Of a stretch of DNA of 5,250 nucleotides, positions 1 through 4,162 are shown piece after piece. The DNA is from Synergistaceae bacterium (GTDB lineage: Bacteria; Synergistota; Synergistia; Synergistales; Aminobacteriaceae): NCBI GenBank assembly GCA_017475805.1, contig JAFVEW010000159.1, positions 1-5,250 of the forward strand, given 5' to 3'. The translations under genes were made by a program, and so were the position numbers. Every line of letters begins with the position of its first letter. Within the stretch, counting starts at the first letter, position 1. Under the pieces are notes generated by a model that was not told the DNA's origin, made no database searches, and worked only from the letters and a program-made list of their open reading frames with translations.

Positions 1-310
1 CTTTATCTTTTGCATTGATATCTGAACCTGCATCAAGTAAAAACTTTACTATTTCAAAATCAGAATCATATCGAATAGCTGTCATTAGCGCAGAGAGTCC
101 CATATCATTTTGAGCGTTTATATTGATGCCAAAATCCAATAATGCCTTGAGAATATCAATGCCCGCATCTGCTTCAACAGCTGATATTAATAAGGTATCT
201 CCATTCAAAGATTGCTTAGGCGACACATTTTCATCGTGAAGATACTGCAATAAATCTTTAGGATTACCTTCTTCGCAAAACTCTTTGAATTTTTCTTCTG
301 TAAAAGCCAT
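1..310 (-). CDS. Ankyrin-repeat protein, N-terminal part (cut by window edge)
   Basis: The 103 readable codons start at an ATG at 310, with an AAAGGAGG ribosome binding site at 317-324 and 6 nt spacing. The C-terminus lies outside the window. Residues 1-35 form a charged helical cap. From about residue 37 the protein follows the ankyrin pattern: G-D-T-L-L-I-S-A at 37-44, L-L-D-F-G-I-N-I-N-A at 57-66, then a second unit with G-L-S-A-L-M-T-A at 71-78 and F-L-L-D-A-G-S-D-I-N-A at 90-100. Ankyrin repeats are protein-interaction scaffolds; no catalytic domain, signal peptide or membrane segment is visible in this part, so the protein is probably cytoplasmic. It is the second gene of an operon, 19 bp after the stop of the 58-aa gene, and diverges from the repressor. 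The partner is unknown. The ankyrin call is firm; the role is not. Confidence 0.85.
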   Translation of the reverse strand, partial: MAFTEEKFKEFCEEGNPKDLLQYLHDENVSPKQSLNGDTLLISAVEADAGIDILKALLDFGININAQNDMGLSALMTAIRYDSDFEIVKFLLDAGSDINAKDK

Positions 311-329
311 AAAAATCCTCCTTTCAAAA

Positions 330-506
330 TTAAAATTCAGCCTCTGATGTTTCTTTACCGCTCGCAATGGCTCTCTTTATAGATTTTTTCACCGAATTTT
401 CAGCCATATGTGCTACCCGAATATACATTAACAAAGTCTGCTGGCTTTCGGTTGATAATTCGCCGAATATATCTATAATTTCCGTTATAACGTCCGTTTC
501 AGTCAT
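330..506 (-). CDS. 58-aa protein resembling the repressor C-terminal helical segment
   Basis: A small ORF starts at the ATG at 506, with AAAGGAG at 514-520 and 7 nt spacing, and ends with TAA at 330-332. It is the first gene of the leftward operon and probably shares a message with the ankyrin gene. I do not recognise a named family. Residues 9-27 (EIIDIFGELSTESQQTLLM) align without gaps to residues 80-98 of the divergent repressor (ELCDILGDLTPDTQKSLLI): 8 of 19 are identical and most others are conservative. There is no DNA-binding helix-turn-helix. The rest is an amphipathic helix and a basic stretch (KKSIKRA, 40-46). Segments of this kind follow the helix-turn-helix in many phage-type repressors and are likely to support self-association, so the protein could pair with the repressor and modulate it. 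That role is inference from the shared segment and the position. The strong ribosome binding site and linked promoter make a real gene likely. Confidence 0.75.
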   Translation of the reverse strand: MTETDVITEIIDIFGELSTESQQTLLMYIRVAHMAENSVKKSIKRAIASGKETSEAEF

Positions 507-563
507 TGCAACACTCCTTTACATAAATATTTAATTTAATCATAAAAAATAATCATTGAAAAA

Positions 564-592
564 ATAATATCACATCTGCACAAAATACGCAA
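564..592 (-). promoter_or_regulatory. Leftward promoter for the 58-aa/ankyrin operon
   Basis: Read on the minus strand, TTGCGT (592 to 587) stands 17 bp from TATTAT (569 to 564), which is preceded by TGA to give an extended -10, TGATATTAT (572-564). Transcription would start near 557 and leave a leader of about 50 nt that contains the AAAGGAG site. The -35 is weak (TTG only), which the extended -10 may offset. Confidence 0.6.
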
Positions 593-619
593 GCATAAAT
601 AAATAAATTGATATTTTTC

Positions 620-648
620 TTGATTGTTATATTAATAAATGATATTAT
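620..648 (+). promoter_or_regulatory. Repressor promoter, extended -10, giving a leaderless mRNA
   Basis: TTGATT (620-625), a 17-bp spacer and TATTAT (643-648) preceded by TGA (640-642) form a good sigma-70-type promoter. The expected start of transcription, about 7-8 nt after the -10, falls at 655-656, on the A of the repressor ATG. A second, weaker arrangement (TTGATA 608-613, 16 bp, TATTAA 630-635) would start near 642 and also provides no ribosome binding site. Confidence 0.65.
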
Positions 649-655
649 TCTTGTC

Positions 656-1126
656 ATGGAAAATACGAAAATTTTTGAACGAGTTAAACTTGTGCGTAAA
701 ACGCTAAAGATGAACCAAAAGGATTTTGGCAAAATGATTGGCCTCACTCAGACTTCATTATCTATGATTGAGGTCGGTACAAACATTGTAACAGAAAAAA
801 ATATCAAGTTAATCTGTGCTACTTTTAACGTCCGTGAGGAATGGCTGAGAGAAGGAAAGGGGAAAATATTTAACAACTCGCCATACGTCAAAGAATTATG
901 CGATATTTTAGGAGATTTAACGCCTGACACTCAAAAATCTTTGCTAATTATTGCTAAGGAATTATTGAAAGTTGAAGAAAAACAGCGTGAATATGAAGAT
1001 AATTCATTGCCCGATAAAAACTCGGAAGAAAATAATTCGACCGCTAATGTGAGTTCAGAAACGGAGAAGAGCGCGGAGTTACAAAAAATTTGCGAGGAAA
1101 TTCAAAAATCAGATTTTAAATTCTAA
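656..1126 (+). CDS. Xre-family (HTH_3) phage-type repressor
   Basis: A 156-aa DNA-binding protein. Residues 6-60 form the helix-turn-helix domain typical of phage and mobile-element repressors: F-E-R-V-K-L-V-R-K-T-L at 7-17, Q-K-D-F-G-K-M-I-G-L at 21-30, the recognition part Q-T-S-L-S-M-I-E-V-G at 32-41, and the W-L-R-E-G-K-G-K-I-F ending at 63-72 that usually closes this domain. Residues 80-104 form a helical segment, and 107-156 is a charged, Asn/Ser/Glu-rich tail ending in a short helix. There is no S24 (LexA/CI-type) peptidase domain, so RecA-stimulated self-cleavage is not expected. The frame is also open upstream to a TTG at 608, but that would add a hydrophobic 16-residue leader overlapping the promoter. 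The ATG at 656 begins right at the conserved domain. No ribosome binding site precedes it, consistent with a leaderless message. It probably controls the divergent left operon and itself. Confidence 0.9.
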   Translation: MENTKIFERVKLVRKTLKMNQKDFGKMIGLTQTSLSMIEVGTNIVTEKNIKLICATFNVREEWLREGKGKIFNNSPYVKELCDILGDLTPDTQKSLLIIAKELLKVEEKQREYEDNSLPDKNSEENNSTANVSSETEKSAELQKICEEIQKSDFKF

Positions 1127-1139
1127 GCGGTCTTAGGTA

Positions 1140-1169
1140 CGGAAATTTGAGCTTAGGCTCAAATTTCCG
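1140..1169 (+). terminator. Perfect 13-bp hairpin after the repressor gene, possible terminator
   Basis: CGGAAATTTGAGC (1140-1152) pairs perfectly with GCTCAAATTTCCG (1157-1169) around a TTAG tetraloop, 13 bp after the repressor stop codon. Position and stability suit a transcript end. It lacks a run of T on either strand (the plus side continues CAATTTAGGG), so it is not a textbook intrinsic terminator. It could instead protect the 3' end or be a protein-binding site. Confidence 0.5.
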
Positions 1170-1260
1170 CAATTTAGGGTTGGAGCAGGGGCAATTTGGG
1201 GGTGAAAAAATTACAAAAAATTTGCTCGCATCCTTGATTTACTGCCTAAATGAGATTTTA

Positions 1261-1356
1261 GGGTTAAAGGGCAAAATTTTGGATTTTACTTTATATTAAA
1301 TGGAAAATTTTCCATTTATATATAATAAAAAGTAAAAAGTTATAACCCTTTAACCC
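1261..1356. repeat. Long interrupted inverted repeat with nested palindrome
   Basis: Three nested pairs of arms: GGGTTAAAGGG (1261-1271) with CCCTTTAACCC (1346-1356), TTTTACTTT (1284-1292) with AAAGTAAAA (1329-1337), and a central perfect palindrome TAAATGGAAAATTTTCCATTTA at 1297-1318. The whole 96-bp block could extrude as a cruciform or fold as a long hairpin in RNA. No coding sequence lies inside it. Confidence 0.7.
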
Positions 1357-1489
1357 GTTTTTCTAAAAATACCTTTAATAATCAATATTAATAAATTTTC
1401 ATTTTGCCCACTTTTAACCCGTTCATAATCCTTATCCATCTTGACTGAAATTTTGCCCCTTTGTACTTATAAATATGAGAAAAAATCGA

Positions 1490-1517
1490 GCCGTGATGTT
1501 CATATAGCCGTAATGTT
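1490..1517. repeat. Short direct repeat downstream of the ArgR-like gene
   Basis: GCCGTGATGTT (1490-1500) and GCCGTAATGTT (1507-1517) match at 10 of 11 positions, 17 bp apart. On the minus strand the ArgR-like gene would read AGCCG (1543-1539), then CGGCT twice (1510-1506 and 1493-1489), the second followed within a few bases by a run of T (1485-1480 region). This could be a weak, long-loop terminator, but the pairing is only 5 bp. Confidence 0.3.
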
Positions 1518-1545
1518 TAGACAAAATTTATTGCTCTTCGGCTTG

Positions 1546-2109
1546 TTAATTGTCTTTCGCTTTTTGACGAATTGATTTACAGATTTTCACAAGTTCCTGC
1601 CTCATACGGCTCTTTTTATAGATATTTTCTGATGTTGAAGTTTTTTCATCTTCATCCTCTTGCCTTGATTTTTTCTTCTTCAACTTATAATAAATAACTA
1701 CATTTTTGTTGTCGGGGCAAAACGTACACAATACTTCATTCGGGAATGTATCGGATATTTGTTCAGCAATAATATTACTATAGCCTGGCATTGTTCGGAC
1801 TATAACGATATCGATATCGCTGTACATACGCGGAAATCCTAAATTTGAGCCAGCATATTGAAAAATATTTATAAGCTTCTCTAATTTATTTTCATTCGCG
1901 CCGTCACCCGTTGTCCACTCTCCTACATCATTGCGTTTAATTTGCAATTCATTTAATGCACGCGAGATTGTTATTTGACTTGCTGTAATGCCTCTTTCCT
2001 TTAATGTGGCTTTGATCTCGTTCTGGTCTTTGAATGCGGCACCGCTGTCAAATAACTCTTTTAACACTGGGACGACTTCTTTACAACCGGCATTTTTCCT
2101 TTTGCCCAT
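1546..2109 (-). CDS. ArgR-family transcriptional regulator with diverged effector site
   Basis: A 187-aa protein with both ArgR domains in order. Residues 11-65 form the winged helix, with D-Q-N-E-I-K-A-T-L at 28-36 and the recognition helix region T-A-S-Q-I-T-I-S-R-A-L-N-E-L at 42-55, matching the family pattern T-Q-A-T-V-S-R-D-L-K-E-L. Residues 98-143 match the C-terminal oligomerisation and arginine-binding domain: I-V-I-V-R-T-M-P-G at 101-109, then C-T-F-C-P-D-N-K at 128-135 where ArgR has G-T-I-x-G-D-D-T. Several effector-contact positions therefore differ, and the second Asp is Asn. Residues 144-187 are an added Lys/Glu-rich tail; typical ArgR is about 150 aa. The frame also opens with a GTG at 2118, but the ribosome binding site favours the ATG at 2109. 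It diverges from the helicase gene and probably regulates it. On a mobile element it is unlikely to be the host arginine regulator. Confidence 0.85.
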   Translation of the reverse strand: MGKRKNAGCKEVVPVLKELFDSGAAFKDQNEIKATLKERGITASQITISRALNELQIKRNDVGEWTTGDGANENKLEKLINIFQYAGSNLGFPRMYSDIDIVIVRTMPGYSNIIAEQISDTFPNEVLCTFCPDNKNVVIYYKLKKKKSRQEDEDEKTSTSENIYKKSRMRQELVKICKSIRQKAKDN

Positions 2110-2119
2110 TTTTAACACA

Positions 2120-2125
2120 CTCCTT
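2120..2125 (-). promoter_or_regulatory. Ribosome binding site that fixes the ArgR-like start
   Basis: AAGGAG on the minus strand lies 10 nt before the ATG at 2109 but only 1 nt before the in-frame GTG at 2118. The GTG is therefore too close to be used, and the ATG is the better start. Confidence 0.65.
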
Positions 2126-2144
2126 AAATTTTATTTATTTATAA

Positions 2145-2153
2145 ATTATAGCA
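2145..2153 (-). promoter_or_regulatory. Promoter (extended -10) of the ArgR-like gene
   Basis: On the minus strand TGCTATAAT (2153-2145) is a perfect -10 with an upstream TG. No good -35 is seen at 16-18 bp. Transcription would begin near 2138, giving a leader of about 29 nt that includes AAGGAG. Confidence 0.6.
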
Positions 2154-2168
2154 TAGAAAAAAATTTTT

Positions 2169-2330
2169 ATATTCTATTCTAAAAACAATATGTTTATAAT
2201 ATCGCTAATAAAAAATGAAAATTTTTGCTTTACAAGTTTAAAATTTATGATATAATATTCTAGCTTTTTCAAAAAGAAATATGAAGTGCCTAAATACTGA
2301 ATATTTCTTTTATATAGTTAGAATATTTAT
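2169..2330. promoter_or_regulatory. AGAATATT-like repeats in the ArgR-like/helicase divergent region, candidate operators
   Basis: GAATATTT occurs at 2299-2306 and 2321-2328, 22 bp (two helical turns) apart, in the sequences TGAATATTTCTTT and AGAATATTTATTT. TAGAATATTATA lies inverted at 2262-2251, over the helicase -10. AGAATAGAATAT lies inverted at 2180-2169, just upstream of the ArgR-like -10. The best copy, TGAATATTTC, resembles half of the known ARG box (TGAAT-4N-ATTCA). Paired boxes fit ArgR-type binding, so these are plausible targets of the neighbouring regulator. The AT-rich background weakens the case. Confidence 0.4.
2229..2256 (+). promoter_or_regulatory. Promoter of the D5-type helicase gene
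   Basis: TTTACA (2229-2234), a 16-bp spacer and a consensus TATAAT (2251-2256) preceded by TGA (2248-2250). This is the best promoter in the window. A start near 2263 leaves an unusually long leader of about 184 nt before the helicase ATG. It stands back to back with the ArgR-like promoter. Confidence 0.7.
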
Positions 2331-2446
2331 TTAAAGTTCTCTAACTGTAATTTGAGAGAGCGTTATAAAAACCAACCAAGTTTACTTATGGATGAGTATC
2401 GCGGTAGGTTTTGATGAGTAAAAATCTTAAAGGAGGTTTTTGAAAT
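2263..2446 (+). promoter_or_regulatory. Long structured 5' leader of the helicase mRNA
   Basis: No gene is seen here. Three pairings are visible. AAAGAAATAT (2273-2282) pairs with ATATTTCTTT (2301-2310). AAAACCAACC (2368-2377) pairs with GGTAGGTTTT (2403-2412) with one mismatch. Inside that lies TACT (2383-2386) with AGTA (2395-2398). The same 5' arm, AAAAACC (2367-2373), also matches GGTTTTT (2435-2441), which overlaps the last bases of the ribosome binding site AAAGGAGG (2429-2436). The word GATGAGTA occurs twice (2391-2398, 2413-2420), and TTTACT (2381-2386) can alternatively pair with AGTAAA (2417-2422). It matches no riboswitch class that I recognise. Confidence 0.4.
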
Positions 2447-3832
2447 ATGAATTTTAATGATATTAAGCTATCCATTACTGCAGAGAAATGCGGCGTTATT
2501 GTTGATGAACAGGGCAAAATAAAAAATTTTAATCATAATAAGTTTTTAAAATTTTATTTAAGCAAAATACGCGTTATAGCATATGATAAGATTAAAAAGG
2601 CTTATTATATATACGATGATAAGAGGCATGTATATTGTGATGTAGATATTATAGAAATAAAGCAAGATATGCTGAGGGTTCTTGATGTTGTAGACAGCGA
2701 CATTTGGAACTCTAAAAGAGCTAGAGAGATCGAGGAGTTATTACCTTTAAGATGTTTTTCTGTAGAGACATTAAAAGATGGTTCTGAATATTTAAATGTA
2801 ATGAATGGCTTATATAGTGTGAAAGATGATAAATTATATAAGCATTCAAAGGAAATTTTTACCACAAGGCAGCTGCCTTTTAATTATAATCCTAAAGCTA
2901 AAGCTCCTAAGTGGAAAAAATTTTTAAATACAGTATTTTTAGGAGATGAACAGCTTCGCCTTCTGCTTCAAGAAATGACTGGTTATGCACTCTCTCAAAA
3001 GACTGATGCACAACGGTTTTTCTTTTTATATTCAGATGGCGCGTCAGGAAAATCGATTTACTGCAAAATACTTACTAAGTTAGCAGGCGGAGAAAAATTT
3101 GTAAGCAATGTTACTCTCGGAGATTTAAATAAAAAATTTGCGAGAAGGCAGCTATGCGATGCAGTAGTAAACATTGCTACAGAGAATGAGGTTAAATTGT
3201 TCAATACTGAAACAATCAAAGCTTTAACGAGCGGTGATAGCGTCCAGATTGAAGGTAAGTTTGAGAGGGCTTTTTCGGCAGTAATAACTGCAAAGCAAAT
3301 TTTTGCTCTTAATACTCTGCCTAAGCCCAAAGACATAACATATGCTTTTTATCGGAGACTTGTTATAATTCCGTTCTTAGCTCGTTTTGTTGATGAGCCT
3401 AATCCTGACAGCGATAACGAATTTAAGAAAAATCCGGAAATCTTGAATGAGTTAGAGCCTGACCTAGAGGGAATACTTGCCTGGGCAGTTAAAGGCTTGA
3501 AGAGATTAATCAAGAACGATTATCAATTCACGCGGTCAGATAAAGCCGATGAACTGCTGAATGAATATCGAATGGCCATAGATCCCGTTCTTGATTTTAT
3601 GAAGGAAGCCATTAAAGCTGATGATAATTCAAAATTAAATTATAATGTAGTCTACAATGCATTCAAGGAATGGTGCGGAAATAGCGGCATAAAGACTATA
3701 AAAGAACGTCGTCCTTTTATGAGCGAATTACGCTATCATCTGACACAGGAGAATATTAAGTTTAAGATGAAACACAGCAATAGCAATAGATTTTTAGAAG
3801 GAATTAGTTTTAAAAAATCTTTCGTCAGATAG
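2447..3832 (+). CDS. D5/P4-type phage or plasmid replication helicase (SF3 ATPase)
   Basis: A 461-aa protein of the phage/plasmid primase-helicase group, which unwinds DNA at the origin of mobile elements. The superfamily 3 core is clear. Walker A is D-G-A-S-G-K-S at 197-203, where the usual Asn before GKS is Ser. A Walker B-like strand ends in A-T-E-N-E at 244-248. The sensor/motif C strand I-F-A-L-N at 285-289 is followed by T-L-P-K-P-K-D and the arginine-finger segment F-Y-R-R-L-V-I-I-P-F at 301-310. Residues 150-190 (P-K-W-K-K-F-L, then L-L-L-Q-E-M-T-G-Y) match the D5_N-type region just before the ATPase. Residues 375-461 form a winged-helix-like C-terminal part (V-Y-N-A-F-K-E-W-C at 402-410). 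Residues 1-140 show no primase or zinc-binding motif, so this looks like a helicase-only member, shorter than P4 alpha. The start is set by AAAGGAGG 10 nt upstream. Expression is probably controlled by the divergent ArgR-like protein. Confidence 0.9.
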   Translation: MNFNDIKLSITAEKCGVIVDEQGKIKNFNHNKFLKFYLSKIRVIAYDKIKKAYYIYDDKRHVYCDVDIIEIKQDMLRVLDVVDSDIWNSKRAREIEELLPLRCFSVETLKDGSEYLNVMNGLYSVKDDKLYKHSKEIFTTRQLPFNYNPKAKAPKWKKFLNTVFLGDEQLRLLLQEMTGYALSQKTDAQRFFFLYSDGASGKSIYCKILTKLAGGEKFVSNVTLGDLNKKFARRQLCDAVVNIATENEVKLFNTETIKALTSGDSVQIEGKFERAFSAVITAKQIFALNTLPKPKDITYAFYRRLVIIPFLARFVDEPNPDSDNEFKKNPEILNELEPDLEGILAWAVKGLKRLIKNDYQFTRSDKADELLNEYRMAIDPVLDFMKEAIKADDNSKLNYNVVYNAFKEWCGNSGIKTIKERRPFMSELRYHLTQENIKFKMKHSNSNRFLEGISFKKSFVR

Positions 3833-3834
3833 CG

Positions 3835-4032
3835 ATGATAGATACTATTAAAGCTACACCTAATTTATATAATGAAGTAAATAATGATAGATTGTATTAT
3901 AGAGATGAAAATGATAGATATAGAAAAAATAAAAAGGTTTTAGGGCATTCCCTGCGCGGTCAGCCCGATGAATTTATAATGCCAGCTATAAGATTATTGA
4001 ATTGCATGTTAATGAATGGTTATCAGAATTAA
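3835..4032 (+). CDS. 65-aa protein of unknown function, coupled to the helicase gene
   Basis: The ORF begins with ATG 2 bp after the helicase stop and has no ribosome binding site of its own, so it would depend on translational coupling. The product is hydrophilic and rich in Asn, Asp, Arg and Tyr over residues 10-40 (for example R-D-E-N-D-R-Y-R-K-N-K-K at 23-34), with a more apolar C-terminal helix (A-I-R-L-L-N-C-M-L-M at 51-60). No family is recognised. The first half has AT-biased codons and the second half less so. It may be a small replication accessory protein or a fortuitous or decayed frame; coupling to the helicase is the main support. Confidence 0.45.
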   Translation: MIDTIKATPNLYNEVNNDRLYYRDENDRYRKNKKVLGHSLRGQPDEFIMPAIRLLNCMLMNGYQN

Positions 4033-4052
4033 GGATTAAATTTTAGGAGTAC

Positions 4053-4089
4053 AGAGAGCGAGAGCGAGTTCATGCCCGCCTCGCTTTCT
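4053..4089 (+). other. Stem-loop between the helicase operon and the recombinase
   Basis: AGAGAGCGAG (4053-4062) pairs with CTCGCTTTCT (4080-4089), 10 bp with one G-T wobble. Because AGAGCG is tandemly repeated (4055-4066), the right arm can also pair with 4060-4068. No T run follows on either strand, so a classical terminator is not shown. It lies 20 bp after the small ORF and could end or stabilise the helicase transcript, or be part of a recombination site. Confidence 0.4.
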
Positions 4090-4111
4090 CCTGCCGAATA
4101 AAAATAAGCGT

Positions 4112-4139
4112 TAGACAAATATTATTAACTAAATAAATA
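4112..4139 (+). promoter_or_regulatory. Possible recombinase promoter
   Basis: TAGACA (4112-4117) matches the -35 consensus at 5 of 6 positions, but the -10 at the right distance, TAAATA (4134-4139), matches at only 3 of 6. It lies just upstream of the recombinase ribosome binding site GGAGG (4149-4153). Confidence 0.25.
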
Positions 4140-4162
4140 TCTAAATTAGGAGGCTGTTCACT

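Larger units (their letters stand above)
559..653. promoter_or_regulatory. Three copies of a TGATATTATT-type motif, candidate repressor operators
   Basis: The 14-bp words at 609-622 (TGATATTTTTCTTG) and 640-653 (TGATATTATTCTTG) are direct repeats matching at 13 of 14 positions and spaced 31 bp, about three helical turns. A third copy, TGATATTATTTTTT, lies inverted at 572-559 and matches the second at 12 of 14. Two copies are themselves the extended -10 elements of the divergent promoters, and the first overlaps the start of the rightward -35. A repressor bound to them would shut off one or both promoters. Part of the similarity is simply that -10 elements look alike, so operator function is inferred. 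Confidence 0.45.
1170..1545. other. Non-coding repeat region between convergent genes, candidate replication origin
   Basis: No convincing gene is seen here. Modules built from GGGTT(AAA) followed by GGGCAAAAT recur on both strands. On plus they are at 1261-1278 and, degenerate, at 1176-1196. On minus there is a full copy at 1420-1401 (GGGTTAAAAGTGGGCAAAAT), a half at 1356-1346 (GGGTTAAAGGG) and a half at 1460-1449 (AGGGGCAAAATT). They flank an AT-rich core with a perfect palindrome. Iterated motifs beside an AT-rich dyad resemble plasmid or phage origins, and the element carries a D5-type helicase. The origin role is inference only. Confidence 0.4.

Noticed and set aside
608..655. Upstream TTG start that would extend the repressor by 16 residues
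   Set aside because: The added stretch is hydrophobic, overlaps the -35 and -10 elements, has no ribosome binding site, and lies outside the conserved HTH domain.
553..930. Two open frames on the minus strand across the repressor and its promoter
   Set aside because: They lie antisense to a well-supported gene, show no domain and have no ribosome binding site.
1170..1545. CRISPR array or tRNA gene in the repeat region
   Set aside because: The repeats are short, on both strands and irregularly spaced, and no cloverleaf or conserved tRNA box sequence is visible.
1988..2182. Plus-strand 64-aa frame
   Set aside because: It is antisense to the ArgR-like gene and its promoter, with a hydrophobic composition expected of a shadow frame.
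2169..2330. A full consensus ARG box
   Set aside because: Only half-site-like words were found; no copy has both TGAAT and ATTCA at the right spacing.
2281..2334. 17-codon ORF in the helicase leader
   Set aside because: It has no ribosome binding site and no regulatory codon pattern such as a run of one amino acid, so a leader peptide is not supported.
2392..2421. 9-codon ORF (MSIAVGFDE) ending shortly before the helicase ribosome binding site
   Set aside because: Its start lies in the loop of the predicted hairpin without a ribosome binding site. It is too short to judge, though a role in leader control cannot be excluded.
2605..3336. Two minus-strand frames inside the helicase gene
   Set aside because: Both are complementary shadows of the conserved SF3 coding sequence, with no start signals.
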